From Cryptomeria japonica (Eukaryota; Streptophyta; Pinopsida; Cupressales; Cupressaceae), in assembly GCF_030272615.1 (NCBI RefSeq), contig NC_081414.1:812551069-812609068 (forward strand): DNA of 58,000 bases, read 5' to 3'. Below, one piece after another: positions 25,116-41,279 of the stretch. The notes below the pieces were generated by a model. It saw only the letters and a list, made by a program, of their open reading frames with translations. It did not search any database and was not told the origin of the DNA. The number at the start of each line of letters is the position of its first letter. Position 1 is the first letter of the stretch. A program made the translations under genes and the position numbers.

Positions 25116-25436
25116 GTGAGAGATGATGAGTCAGATAAGGGAAACTCAGGAAATGAATTTGTGTTCATTTCTATAAAGGAAGATGATCTTGTAACTACAT
25201 ATTCTACAAGCTACATTAATGAGGAGAAAACTTTAGCTGCTAAAATTAAGGAGAAAGATGAATGGGTAATTGATAGTTGTTTCTCTCATCATGTGACAGG
25301 TGATAAGAGTAAATTTGTAAATTTGGAAAAGAATGATGGTGGTATAGTAAGATTTGGTGACAATAAAGCTTGTGTAATTAGTGGTAGAGGCTCTATTTCT
25401 CTTGATGGTAAGAACAATACTGATGATGTGTTGTAA
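25116..25436 (+). pseudogene. Copia protease pseudogene
   Basis: In the same frame as the end of gag, with one stop between them. The aspartic protease motif reads WVIDSCFSHHVTGD; the Gly of the usual D-S-G triad is Cys, which should abolish activity. The flap region (FGDNKACVISGRGSI) is recognisable. The frame stops at 25434 just before the conserved segment that links to integrase (GLKHNLLSVG). Confidence 0.8.
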
Positions 25437-26492
25437 GTTGAAGGTTTAAAACATAATCTTTTGAGTGTTGGTTAGATGGTTGATAAGGGATATAACTTGC
25501 AATTTAAGAATGAAAAATGTGAGATCTTGAGTACCTCCAGAAATGAGATTGCATCAGGGACAAAGACTAAAGGTAATATTTTTCAATTGTATGTTGGTGG
25601 TAAAAGTTGCTTGATTGCTTAGGTTGATGAAAGTTCATTATGGCATAAACTGATGTGTCATGTAAATTTTGATTGCATAATCAAGATAAGTTCTACTCAA
25701 GCAATGAGAGATCTATCAAAGTTAATAAATCCTCCTAATCTGGTATGTAAGGAATGTTAATTAGGGAAGTAGTCAAGAGTTACTTATAAGAGAAAATAAT
25801 ATAATTATAATGGATTGTTGAATCTTATGCATATTGATCTATGTGGTCCTTCTAGAGTAAGAATCTTGTAGGGTGACAAGTATTTCATGTTGCTAATTGA
25901 TGATTATTCAAAAATGATGTGGGTTACCTTCTTAAGGGAAAAGTCTGAAGCATTGGAAAAGTTCTATATTTTTAAAGCTAGAGTTGAAACTGAGATTGGA
26001 TTGAAGTTGAAGTGTCTGAGATCTGATAGAGGTGCATAATTCACTTCCAGTGAGTTTAATGTATATTGTGAAGAGAATGGAGTTAAGAGACATTTATCTC
26101 CTCTTAGAACACTATAGCAAAATGGTGTTGTGGAAAGAAAGAATAGAATAACTCAAGAAGCTGCTCGAACAATGATGATTGAAGTAAATATTTTGCACGT
26201 GTTTTAGAGAGAAGCTATGAGCACTGTAGTATACACTCTTAACTATGTAAATGTCAAAGGTGATACTGGAAGGACTCCTTATGAGTTATGGTTTGTTCAT
26301 GCTCCTACTATTAGATATTTCAGAATTTTTGGTAGTAACTACTATATCAAAAAAGATGAACATCTTGGAAAGTTTGATGCTAGATGTGATGAAGGAATTT
26401 TCCTTGGTTATTCTATAAAAAGTAAAGCCTACCCATGTTATAATAAAAGATTGAGAAATATGGTTGAAAGTGCTAATGTGAAGGTTGATTAA
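25437..26492 (+). pseudogene. Copia integrase pseudogene
   Basis: Integrase inserts the cDNA into the genome. Visible are the His-His-Cys-Cys zinc domain (LWHKLMCH then CKEC, about 25639-25757), the first catalytic Asp (MHIDLCGPS), the second (LRSDRGA) and the Glu (NGVVERKNR), followed by the open C-terminal part at 26217-26492 (TPYELWF, FGSNYYI, GIFLGYS). At least eight in-frame stops occur before 26217, mostly TAG or TAA in place of Gln, Glu or Trp codons. After 26492 a degenerate linker runs to about 26780. Confidence 0.85.
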
Positions 26493-26785
26493 GGTAATGT
26501 AAGATAGATTAAATCTTGTGAATATGATTCTGGTGATCAAGATGTCAGTTCAGATAAACAAAAGAAAGTGCAAACCCAAAGTCAAGTTTAGAATGCTCTG
26601 AAAAAATCTAAAGGTGAAGATGTTAATGCAGAAGAAAGCATTCAAGAGCCTAAAATTCAAGAAAATCCTAAAACTCCCAAGTATGCGAGGTTGAATCATT
26701 CAGAAAATCAGATTATTGGTGCTAAGAATAAAAGTGTGATCACTAGGAGAAGAATTGCTGAAGAATTTTTTTTGATTTCTAAGAT

Positions 26786-27545
26786 TGAAACCTAAAAGTG
26801 TTGATGAAGGATGTAAATATGAAAATTGGATTAAAGCTATGGAAAAAGAATTGAATTGGGTTGAGAAAAATAATACATGGATTATTGTTCCTAGACCTAA
26901 GGATAAAAATATAATTGAAATTAAATGGGTATTCTAAAATAAGTTGAATGAACGGGATGAAGTTGTCCGAAATAAAGTTAGACTTGTGTGTAAGTGTTAT
27001 TCACAGATGGAAGGAATTGACTATGAGGAGAATTTTGCTTCAGTAGTTAGAATTGAAGCTGTTAGATTCTTTCTTGCCTATGCTACTCACAAAGATTCCA
27101 AGGTTTATCAGATGGATGTCAAATCAGCCTTTCTTAATGGTGAATTGGAAGAAAAAACCTACATTGAGCAACCAGATGGATTTTAGCTGATAGATGAAAA
27201 TGACATGGTTTGTTGATTGAAGAAAGCATTGTATAGATTGAAGCAAGCCCCTAGAACTAGTATGCCAAATTGGATAAGTATTTGATGAAGCTTGGATTCA
27301 ATAAAGGTAATGCTAACAGTAATTTTTATTTCAAGATTGATTAGAATAACATTTTGATTGTTGAAGTTTTTTAATGACATAATCTTTGGAGTAAATGATT
27401 GCCTATGTAAGAAGTTTATTGAAGATATGCATAATGAATTTGAGATCTTTATGATTGGTGAAATGAAATTCTTTCACGGATTGCAAATTACTCAGTTGAA
27501 TAAAGGTATTTTCATATCTCCATCTAAGTATGTAAAGGAACTGTA
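26786..27545 (+). pseudogene. Copia reverse transcriptase pseudogene
   Basis: Recognisable from the tract NWIKAMEKELNWVEKN through IEIKWVF, DYEENFASVVR, YQMDVKSAFLNGELEE and ALYRLKQAPR. Stops interrupt at about 26936 and 27184. The polymerase active-site motif, usually Y-V-D-D, has decayed to F-x-N-D (FFNDIIFGVND at about 27364), removing a catalytic Asp. The fragment MIGEMKFFHGLQITQ at 27358-27546 is the C-terminal thumb part. Confidence 0.87.
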
Positions 27546-28223
27546 AAAGAAATTTAATTTTGAATACTCAAAACTAGTTGTTACACCTATCATAATCGGA
27601 TGTAAGTTGACAAAGGATGATGATTCACTGAAAGCTAATTAGACCATATATAGATCTATGACTGGTAGTATGTTGTATGTCATGTTGCTAGATTTCAAGT
27701 TGATCCTAAGGAATCTCATGTTACCATTATAAAAGGGATATTCAGATATTTGAAAGGGACAGATGATTTTGATTTGTGGTATTCTCAGAATGATGACTTT
27801 ACTTTGAGTTCTTTTATAGATGTTGATTGGGCAGGTGATGTTGATGACCAAAAGTGTACTACTGGTGGTGCATTCTTTTTGGGTAAGAAGTTGGTCTCTT
27901 CAGTAAGTAAGAAGCAGAATGCTATTTCCTTATCTACTGCAAAGGCTGAATACATTGTTGTTGCTAGCAATTATACTCATGTAAGTTGAATGAAGCATAT
28001 GTTGAAGGATATAGGAGTTATTTATGATGAGCCTATTGCTATATACTATGAAAATTCAAGTTCTATCAATATTTCAAATAATCCAGTATTGCATTCCAAA
28101 ACAAAGCATATATCAATCAAGTTTCATTTCTTGAGAGAGAAGGTGAATGAGAAAGAAGTCAGGCTAGAGTATGTATCTACAAAGGAACATATTGTAGACA
28201 TTTTTTATGAAGCCTTTTCCTAA
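27546..28223 (+). pseudogene. Copia RNase H pseudogene
   Basis: A degenerate connection region with stops runs to 27745. Two open stretches follow, 27750-27989 and 27990-28223, separated only by a TGA in place of a Trp codon. RNase H motifs are DVDWAGDVDD, STAKAEYI and NNPVLHSKTKHISIKFHFLREKV. This domain would remove the RNA strand during cDNA synthesis. Confidence 0.87.
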
Positions 28224-28621
28224 AGATACTTTTATGTATCTCAAAGAGAAGTTAGGAGCAATTTCTCCTCCTGATGAGAACTAAGATGCATGGATTTGCA
28301 TTAGTCTAGTGAACTTCAAAGAGATTTTTTATGCCCTGGATTGATGAGTGAGGTTGGTACTCAGGGGGAGTAGTCAATGTTGGTGTTCAGTGGTTTAGAT
28401 GTATAAATTTATGGGGATAGAATCATGATTTTGAATTCTATGTCATTGATATCCAAGAGGGAGAAGAGCATGTGAAAAAACCTAAAGCATTTTAAGATTT
28501 GTGATTTGAGTTGTTTGTCTAAAAGGGAGTTGATCCTTGTAATTTTGAGGGAGATTGTTGTGAGTTGATTTCTTTCTTTTCATTGATTGTTTTTTCACAT
28601 TCATATGTTGCCATGAATTCT
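28224..28621 (+). other. Copia 3' untranslated region
   Basis: Short noncoding stretch with GGGGGAG-type runs (for example 28364-28371) before the polypurine tract. No gene. Confidence 0.6.
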
Positions 28622-28633
28622 AAAGGGGGAGAT
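28622..28633 (+). other. Copia polypurine tract
   Basis: AAAGGGGGAGAT immediately precedes the TGTTGG start of the 3' LTR. Confidence 0.85.
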
Positions 28634-30001
28634 TGTTGGATATTATTGAGAAGTTTGTTGGAATGATGTATTGTCATTGATGTCAACATATTCTTCTGTA
28701 TTTCACTATTCCAGTTTGGTTGGATGAGTTTATTTTGTAGATGACCTGATGCAAATTAAAGGGTTTCTGGTATGTTGTTTGTAGATGGTTCATTACCATT
28801 TATAGAGGTTCTCATATTGATGTGATCGAGTTATGAGATCTAGTATTGATGATGTTATTCAGTATTCTGGTTTATGCTCTGTATTGCTCCATAATTATAA
28901 TGCCTTTTGTTGCAAATGTATGGGATGTACTTTGGACATTGATGTGTGTCCTCAGTTTGATTGGTTCATGATTTGGAAATCTACAAGTGAATCTTTTAGG
29001 TTGATATTCAATTATGTTAGTATTCTTGAGCTCTGGTAGAGAGATGATGATGATTCTTGTAATCCAACTTATTGCGGTTGATGTTGTGCAATTCAAATTT
29101 CTTGTGAATATCTCTAGATCATGTTCAATGCATATTGGTGGTCCACATTGATTAATGTGTGCGTTATTAAATATTTTCTTTTTTTGGTGATGTTCTTCAT
29201 GTTGTGCAACATTCTTGGTGATTGTAGCATATTGTGGATTATCAAGGCATAATTGTAGGAGGTGTTGCATATTTACGATGATTTTTTGGGTCCAGACTAT
29301 GTCTTAGCCGACATTGTTTTGGTCCACATGCATTGTTATAGTTTGTAAGGTTATTATTTTATAATTTGTATTAAGGGTTTAGTCGACCTTGTAATATAGG
29401 TTGATTTCATGTATAAATGAATGTAATAATCATGTAAGATGTATGCCTATGATCCTTGAGAGTGTGTAATGTGTGAACAAGTGATTTGATCTTTCAGAAC
29501 TGTGAAGGAGAGAAGAGGAAGTGCTATAGAGAAGACTATTTTCTTAACTAGAACTGTACTTGGGCATATGGAGAAGCTATTTTCACAGTTTATGCGAATT
29601 GGAATCTTGTCTGAATGCTTTTGTAAGTTAGTGAGACTTCCTGTAAGGCAAACAGCCTTCCCTAAAATTTGTAGCCTTTCTAGGTTTCTTATTTGAGAAA
29701 TGAGCTATAGGCAGTGTACCTGAATGCATGTGCATTCCCCATTGTAATATTTACATTTACTCCTAACAACGTATTATATCATTGTGGGTAGGTTCTCATA
29801 GTGGGTTTTCCCTTAATTGGGTTTTCCATGTCAAAAACTTTGGTGTTATGTGTGTTATTGATGTGGTGTTGTTTCATGCATTAACTATTAATTATCAAAT
29901 CTGATTTGTGGTTTAAGTTGTAGTGAGTTTTTGTGCAAACCGATTCACCCAACCCCCCCCCCCAACCCCCGTCTTCTTATTTTGTTGCATTGTTGCTAAT
30001 A
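28634..30001 (+). mobile_element. Copia 3' LTR
   Basis: 1368 bp, TGTTGGATA start, GCTAATA end (terminal CA mutated to TA). It aligns with the 5' LTR throughout but with many substitutions and a C-rich expansion near 29950. The ORFs at 28833-29039 and 28872-29270 are LTR noise; the latter has a shadow in the 5' LTR at 23024-23248. Confidence 0.88.
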
Positions 30002-30006
30002 GGATA
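30002..30006. repeat. Target-site duplication GGATA, right copy
   Basis: GGATA directly after the 3' LTR end; perfect match to 22764-22768. Confidence 0.85.
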
Positions 30007-30189
30007 TATTTATTTGGTTTTGTGTAATGGTAAAAAATTTGGGCTTCCACCTAATGAAGGGAGAAAACCACTAATATTTGCTTAAAGGCCATTACATTAA
30101 AAGAGGAGTGAACCTAACAGATCTAGCCTCAAATCAGCAAGGATATGGATGATAATTCTTATTAGATTCATCTTGGGAAAATATATTGT

Positions 30190-30560
30190 TCCTCTTTTAA
30201 GTTGAATGGTAAAAATGTTTAAATTAGGGAGGATTGGAATGCCGATTGCTCTGGTCCTCCACACTTTTCACCATCCAAAAGGTAACCTATTCATCTTTAT
30301 AATAATGCCAATTCTGAAGATTGTAGCTTCACATCTATTTCCTACACACAAAAAGCAGGTAAAATGATTGGGAATAGGAGTTTGCCTTAGGTAAAACCTT
30401 GGTTTTGGATTAACCATGAAATAGAAATAAAATGTAATTGAATTGATATAATGGAAATGATTTTCTTTTGAGGAAAATGTTGAATAATGATTAAAACACT
30501 AATGAAATACCTTTGAATGGATTTTTGTTTGTCCACACAAGGAATTTGGCTTTCATGTAG
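30190..30560 (-). mobile_element. Minus-strand gypsy-type LTR fragment
   Basis: The stretch around TCCTACACACAAAAAGCAGG, GGAGTTTGCCTTAGGTAAAACC and GGATTAACCA matches the transcribed part of the LTRs at 8365-8450 and 17525-17610. Neither end of an LTR is visible, so this is a relic. Confidence 0.55.
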
Positions 30561-31998
30561 TCTTCATACACTTAGGAAAAAACTCTTAAAAATAGGAGAT
30601 TATATTTTTAATTGTAACTTTAAATGTTTCCATTAAAATAGAAATTCACATTTAAATTTAGAGTAGAAATTGATATTTACAAACACCACCATTCAAATAT
30701 TCCTAAATCAATCATTATTAAAAACGGAAAAAAAAACTGTTTTAATATTGTAAATTTGATAAATTATTATTGTTGATTTATATTTATTATATTATATTTA
30801 ATTTTATATTTTAATATTAAAATAGAATGTTTTCTTATTAAAATAGATTTTTTTATTATAATATATTGTTTTTAATTAGAAAAAATGTTTTTTTATTAAA
30901 ATATAATTTTTTTTATTTAAATAGAATGTTTTCTAATTTCATTTAGAATGTTTTATTTTATTCTATATTCAATATTATTTAGAATTTTTATTTGAATTTA
31001 CTGTAACGATTTAAGAAAGAATGAAAACATTCTTGAACACATTTAACAGATATATTCTTCAATTCTATTTATGCATATATTAAACATGGATTCTCTTATG
31101 AAATGGCAAATATCATCTTATTATGTTTCATGACTAACTGAAGATAAACATATACATTGTTCCAGACTAAATACATGGCATTTAAAAAATTTATTAACAT
31201 TCTATACTCTATTCCTTTATTATATCATGGTATTTTTTTAAAAATTAGAAAAGTTGTACAATTAATATTCTAAATTCTGTATTCCTCACCAATTAAATTC
31301 TACAGTACATAGAGTAAATTCTATCGGTATGAGTAACTACAGCAGATAGTGTGTATCAATTGTTGTTTTGTTAATTGTTATTTTTCTGTTTTCCAAAGGA
31401 AAAAACAATGCTTTTGCCATGATCACTAAGAAATGTACACGACGTAGAGATATAAATAAAATAAACCGTACATATTGCAGAATATCCTCAAATCAGAGAA
31501 GAAGTTCCACTGATCACTGGAGAAGATACACTGCTGCGTACCCAGCCATAAATCCACAGCAATTTGGGCTGCAAATTCTTAAAGCTTTCCAAATTGCTTC
31601 CATAAAACCCTGATAAAACGCAACTTTAGCGAAACAAATTTTGTTTCACAAAAAAATCATAACCCTTTATCCTAATTAAATGATATAGTGTGTTATCTTT
31701 ATCCGTCGCTTATTCTTATGATTTTTTTATCTTTTTTTATAGATCTATTGCAGTATTACTCGTGGTAATTAAATATTTTTTAATAAAACATAAAATGAAA
31801 GACATTCAAATGACCAAGCAACCATGACCGTCAAATTCCAATATCTCACTGTACAATTAATTTTTTTTAAGATATTCACTGCACAATGAAGGAATTCTTG
31901 GTGAATGCGCTTAGATACTTTGAAAACTATTTAAAAATCAGTTATATTACACTTGTGAACAGTGGAATACAACTACCAAGAATGATGAAAAATGCATG
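30561..31998. other. AT-rich intergenic DNA, no gene seen
   Basis: Includes TATT/ATTTT-rich runs at 30740-30960. The ORF at 31368-31613 shows no recognisable domain, splice context or homology inside the window, and I do not call it a gene. Confidence 0.5.
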
Positions 31999-33269
31999 TC
32001 AACAAAAGAAGGAATGAATCAACACATTATTAGTGTTTATTACACAACTATGCATTAGGTTTTCTTGCAAAATCGATAGCTGTCCCTCCTTAACTATTAA
32101 ATGGTCAGAAAGTTGCTGTACTCTCATTTCAAGCGCATTTACTGCATCAATTAGTCTATTGTTTTGCAAGGTAAGATGTGCTGTTTCTTGCTGAAATATA
32201 TCCCTTTCTTCTGAAATTTTGGGTATCTATCGTCTTAACAACATCATTGATTTGAGACATTCTTGTAAGTCAGCTTGTAAACGTCTGATGCTATTCTCCT
32301 GTCCCCCAACCTGTACATAAAATATATCATTGCATTAATAAGTGTATATAAACATATTGATCTTCAAAAGTAAGTTTATATAAACAATTGAAAGCGACGT
32401 GGCAACACATACCAGAACCATCAACTCCTTCTCTTTCTGTTTTGAGCTGCTGAGACTACCCTCCAATCCATCAATTCGTTTTTGCTGATTTATACACAGT
32501 TGCTGCAATCTGAGGACAGATTTCTGTAACTCAGAATTTTCCCTTCCCTTTTCACTGAAACTCCTCTTGTTTGAATCCCGTTCATCTTCTACTTGTTTTG
32601 TTTTCTTGATAGATTGTGACAGAGATTCCCTTAAATGCAGAATCTCATTCTCTGCATCTCTTAGTTTCATTCTCAAATCATCAATTGCCTGAGCATTTGC
32701 ATTAATTTCCTGTTTATTCAAAGATGAAACTTCTCTTTGCAATTTTACATTTTGCTCTGCAGATCTCTCATCCTCTTCCTCATCCTCCTCTCCTCAAACT
32801 GAAATTTCTCCAGCATAGAGGCCCATTCAATCGACCGCCTATCTATCTCCTTTTCTAATGTTTTCTGCAATGCATTCTTCTCATTCTCCAATACCTTTGT
32901 TCGACGTTCCATCTCTCCCTGGATCAACCTTAGAGTATCACTTGCAAAAGATCTTTCTCTCTTGCGGCTCTGAACTTGTGAAGAAACCATAAGTGCTATG
33001 TTCCTGTTTTCTTCACATACTTGTCTCATTTTTTCCCACAAAAATTCTAAATTTTCATCTTTGCTCTGAGATCTTGTCTGGTTCATCGATTCTAAATCTT
33101 GTGACAATAAAGCAGCCTGCTCTTCGCCTGCTTTAGCTCTTCTTTGCAAATCTTCATCAGTATCTTCCTCCATATGTACCTTCTTTTCCTTATCAGCCTT
33201 CTCGTTAGGCAAATTATTACCTCTTCTGTTAATGTTCAATGGAAATAACCTCAACACCACTGCAATCAC
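31999..33269 (-). pseudogene. Two-exon coiled-coil protein gene fragment, broken
   Basis: Exon A (33269-32413) follows a canonical acceptor (TTTTTTACAG) and ends at a donor (CTG/GTATGTG). Exon B (32310-31999) follows a TTTATGTACAG acceptor and continues in phase 0. The translation is a long charged coiled coil: an acidic start (EEDTDEDLQRRAKAGEE), a Lys/Arg/Glu-rich helix (EKEIDRRSIEWASMLEKFQ) and more heptads (LQREVSSLNKQE). The E-K-E-x-D-R-R-S motif with the following LQREVS resembles long plant coiled-coil proteins of the myosin-heavy-chain-like or sporulation-specific-like type; that family match is from memory and uncertain. A one-base frameshift near 32755 and a stop at 32227-32229 show it is not functional. 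The retained intron excludes a processed copy. Confidence 0.6.
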
Positions 33270-33314
33270 CTGTAAAAAACAAAACAAAAAAAGAGCCTTA
33301 TAACATTTTATCAA

Positions 33315-36755
<3,441 letters not shown>

Positions 36756-37928
36756 GTTACCCTTAGTATAACTCTTTAAGGACACAACTATCTATAAATT
36801 ATTGGTATGAAATTACTAATCAATAGCTAGTTGCTCTCACTTTCTCTCTTGTTCTAAATATTTAATTTAGGTTTAAGTTGGAATTTATTTTATTATATAA
36901 ATAAATTAAGTTTTAAATATTTAATTACTCTACAATAAACAAAATTCTAATAAGACAAAAAATAAGTTAGATTAATCGTAATATATTTTAATTATTATTT
37001 GTAATTCCATAAGAAGAAATAACTAATTAAAGTTAAATTTTAACTTAATAAGTAAATAATTTTGAAAAAAATAAAATAGGTAGAAGAATTAAAATAAATT
37101 AAGAAAATAGAATATCTAATAAACAAATGTAATATTAAAAATATTCTCATAAAAAAGAATAGTAATAAAATAAATATTTTAATTCGAAATATGATTATGC
37201 GAAATAACTAACATTTTGATAAGATAAATAATTATAAATTAAATTAATTTTAATCATTTTTAATTATTATTTGAAATTTCATAAAAAGACAAATAACTAA
37301 AAAACAATACACTTAATGAAAATTAATCATTAAAAGAAAAATGAAAAGATGAATTAGAATAAAGCTAGTTACTTTTTTAATAATATTTTGTTCTTTGTAG
37401 AAACTTAGCAATATATTTATTTTTCTACTTTTTCTATTTCTATTTTAGAAACTTAGAAAACAAGATAGAATATCTTAATAAAATAAATAATATTGAATGA
37501 ATATTCCTATTAGATTTTTTCCTTTATGAACAGTATTTTTTAATTAATAATATTTTAATATATATATTTTAATTTTTATCATAAAAGATTTCTTTTTTAA
37601 AATTAATATAAATTGAAGTATGTGGTTGTGATTAATTCTATAGTGTTGCATCCTTCTCCTTAAATTTAAATCATTGATTTCATAAAGTGAGTGGAAAACT
37701 TCATATAGGGTATGCCTTCAGCATAATAATTTAAATAAGATTTTGTAAAATATAGCATGTCAATTAATGTGACCTAATAAATTTTATTGGTGTCAAAATG
37801 AAGAAGAGGTCAATTCTAGTCTTTCTATGAAATTATTGACTAGCATATGCATGTATGTGTGTGTATGTGTGTAGATACATAAGTATGTATGTATAGTTAT
37901 GTATGTATGTATGTATGTATGTATGCAT
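36756..37928. other. AT-rich DNA ending in a (TGTA)n microsatellite
   Basis: No gene seen. The microsatellite (37850-37925) is the target in which the solo LTR at 37929 landed; it resumes at 40013. Confidence 0.6.
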
Positions 37929-40012
37929 TGTTAGACACAATGTACCACTGACAGGGGTAGTGGGTGAATCAGTGGTTCTCAAAACTTTTCCCTTCAGCTC
38001 TCCTTTGTGAGCACACCGGTTGAAGGATCTAACTTAATGCAGACTTGCCGGTTAGGGAGGAGATTAACTTAAATGCAAAACATACTCACAAGGGAATATC
38101 ACATAACACCAGTATATACGAGGAAAACCCAATATGGGAAAAACCTTGGTGAGTAATGTTGTTGGAGTCTACTGCCCCAATCCAACCTCACAATAAAACA
38201 CAGTTACAAATTTTAGGGCACCTACCCAAGGAGCACCAACCCCTGCATGATTTATGGGCTACAACCCAAAGGAGCACCATCCCTTGACTTTAGGGCACCA
38301 ACCCAAGGAGATAAAACCCCTGCATCATGCTACAACTTAGTGTACACAATGTAAGCATCAAATACATAAGTAATTATCTTGTTACAAGTGAATCTTGCAA
38401 CCATTATACATATATTACACTGTCGGTGAGATTCCTTCTCTACTTCATCGATTCACTTCTTTGCTACACTTCTCTTCACCAATTCAACTCTCTGTCGATT
38501 GTCTATTTATCTTCTCTATAGCCTCCTTCACTCCTACTCTGTTGGTATAAGAACTACTGATTCTTATCTCCAACTAGTTGAAAGATTCAACCAGGTTCAC
38601 TCTCACTCCCACTCTCTTCTTAGATGTTCATTGAGCACTTGGCTGATCTTGTTCTTACTTGCAGAAGTCTTCCACTTCACAAAAACACAATATGCCTCTG
38701 TTCAGTAGCACCATTCTTCCTCTTCTGTTGCATAGTTATAGACTGGTTTTCCCTCCAAAACCAATTCAAAAAACTAGGCGGTTAGGGTTTCCTCACCATC
38801 CTCGACGCAAACCAAATCCAATCAGATCTTGTACAATCTGATCTTTCTGACATCTGAAAGCACAACTCCACCATGGTCGCATCTCCTAGATCATGCCTTC
38901 CATTTCTGGTGATTTGTTTTCTATCCTCATAGCTAATCCCTCAGTCAATCATGAAAGATTTGTCATGATGTTTCCTTCATCGCCTCAATCTTCTCAATCT
39001 CTCTTAGTTGAATCATAGTTCTCTTCCAGACGTCAAGCCTCAAACCCCTACAATAGCTCTGTGACATGTCCCGTGATTTGGGTGACTTTTCATTAAAGTT
39101 GACCAACCCTACAACAACCTTGTTATTGTACATTCTATCTTTATCCAAACACGAGTTTGTCATGTTGACTCCATGTCGACTATCTACCAGCTTGGCACTT
39201 CAAATCAGTCCAAGTAAGATCACCGACTAACCACCCTATCGGTTCCTTACTTCTTTCGGTTTGCTAACCCTTCCAGTCTCAACCATTCTACTGATTACCT
39301 TATCATATCTTCTCTCATCTTGTCTTGTCAATGGAATACACAAACTAGTCTCCAGACTGGTAAATCCAAAGTATGTTCATTCCCACAAATGGGAAATCTT
39401 CTGCAATGACACTTTTCTTATAAAACCAATGGACTCATAACGTTTACCACTCTTGATGACACCATGTCATCAACCTTCACAAGACTCCTATCTTCTTTCA
39501 GAGAGGTCAGATTCCGATATTTACATCTACTCAGCTTTTCTTCTTGATCAATGTTGTTTCTTCCTCTAATGGTTTGTCAAGGTGACAAACACTTTATTCT
39601 TCCTCTTTACTAGCATCTTAATCATGCCTTCTCTTAACAGTTTAGTGCACACACACTGTCAGTCATTGCTTCTCATGATGACTGCAACCTTATCCAGTGG
39701 GACCTGTTCTGCAACCTCACAGCATATTGGTTCATTCTTCTCTTCCAGTGTTGATGTGATTCAGATAACATTCTGCCTCTTCATCACAAACAGCCACTCA
39801 AAACACTTCTCCATCTCATCACACAAGCCAAGCATAACTTGTGTACTGATGACCTCTAAGGTCATCTTCCTTACCTTTATTGGTGTTCATCAACACAAGG
39901 TGATATCCAAGATATCACATCCTATACTCCTTCATAACAATGTTGCACATACATCTCTTCTATCGGTGGTCATCCTATACCAATTGACATCAATGACAAC
40001 ACAATGCCAACA
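37929..40012 (-). mobile_element. Copia-type solo LTR, minus strand
   Basis: 2.08 kb with LTR-type termini. On the minus strand it starts TGTTGGCATTGTGTTGTCA, closely like the copia LTR starts at 22769 and 28634 (TGTTGG..TGTCATTGATGTCAA), and ends ACACAATGT... as CATTGTGTCTAACA. The minus-strand phrase TTTTTCCCATATTGGGTTTT near 38130 matches the 3' end region of the copia LTRs. Flanks read TGCAT and TGTAT, a 4/5 duplication inside a (TGTA)n microsatellite. There is no primer site or coding region, so it is a solo LTR. ORFs inside it are noise. Confidence 0.75.
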
Positions 40013-40039
40013 TGTATGTATGTATGTATAACAAAGGAA

Positions 40040-40939
40040 ATTTGCTACCTTAAGGATGATGAATCCTAGAGAACAAATCCACCCTCTGATACCTCACTCA
40101 AACTAGCGCTAAGTTGAGCGAAATGATGAAAATAATCAAGCTTAGCTATTAAATTGCAAAGGGGATGTCTGAATAGGTCTGTTGAGCCTCTATCCCTAGG
40201 ATGAGCATTTAGAGCTGGGAATCTAGCACAGCGCACTATCATCCTATACGGACGAACCATAGAAACCGTACCATAATGACAAATACAATTAAAATACTAA
40301 ATTCTTGTAGAAAAATGATAAAACAAAATAATAGTGTGAAATATGAAAAGAAAGAATAACTTAAGAGGAGGGAATAGAGAAAGCTCACAAAAGGTCCATA
40401 ATTGAAGCCTCCCATTAAATAATCTTCTTCTCACGATCGAGAACCTTTCCAATGTGTTCATGGAGATGATGTTTTAAACTACTTTGAGAGCTGCAACAAT
40501 GGTCATCTTGGTATAGGAAGCCATGGATGTTGTCAAATAAATCATCGAGAGCTCCAACCTGCAAAAGATCATCGACTTGCCAAAGGAATTTTCCCAAATG
40601 CCTTCCAATGTGATAGATAAAGGTCCTGGAAGGAACCCAGACATCGATGGGCACATGTAGAAGTGTTAAGATTCCTTCTAGGAATGGGTGTAATGATCAA
40701 ACAACCACCTACTAACTATCATATTCGTGAGACGCTAGTGCACCATGCGGACATCTCCACATCGCACCCTAGTCCTCAAAAGTCATAGGTTGGTGGAGTT
40801 GGTGAAATACTTGCTTGGATTTAACTGGGTGATCCGAGTGGATAAAAGGAAAAAGGTGGTGATGACCAAACTCTGATGATATGGAAGAAGACATCATTTG
40901 TTGTGTTGATTCATAAAGGGAGAGATTTTTTATATTACA
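40040..40939 (-). mobile_element. Gypsy-type LTR (family B, copy 2)
   Basis: On the minus strand it starts TGTAATATAAAAAATC at 40939 after a polypurine tract (CTAAAGTGAGGGCAAAA). It aligns with 1-860. The left boundary is uncertain; it may continue past the solo LTR insertion. Confidence 0.65.
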
Positions 40940-41279
40940 TTTTGCCCTCACTTTAGCGAGCATGTCTTTTCCCAGAGATGTGAAGCTAAAGTAGAAGATA
41001 AAGAAGAGAGTCATGATAGGGAGGTTGATTTTTGTTGATCAGAAAAGTTTCACCTAGTGAGATGAAGTTGAGATTTTGAATAAATATTTGTTACTTGATA
41101 CATCGCAAGCATGCTAGTTGCCGACTAGCATTTGAGATGATAAGATAAAGTTTAAAGATAGAGATAAATGATAGAATGTAACAGAAATGAACCTCACTTT
41201 GGAGGAAAGCCCCTTGTTATGAAAAGATACAAGATAAGTGACCGTTGTGATATGAGATACATTGGTATGGATAGCAGAG

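Larger units (their letters stand above)
22769..30001 (+). mobile_element. Complete but degenerate Ty1/copia retrotransposon
   Basis: The 7.2 kb element has two LTRs (22769-24132 and 28634-30001), a primer binding site complementary to initiator-tRNA-Met, gag, protease, integrase, reverse transcriptase and RNase H in copia order, a polypurine tract, and a perfect GGATA target duplication. The pol frame carries more than a dozen stops and several frameshifts, so it is dead. Integrase before reverse transcriptase makes it copia rather than gypsy. I did not assign a lineage with confidence. Confidence 0.92.

Noticed and set aside
31368-31613. 81-codon plus-strand ORF as a gene
   Set aside because: Basic composition but no domain, no homologous copy and no promoter or splice evidence.
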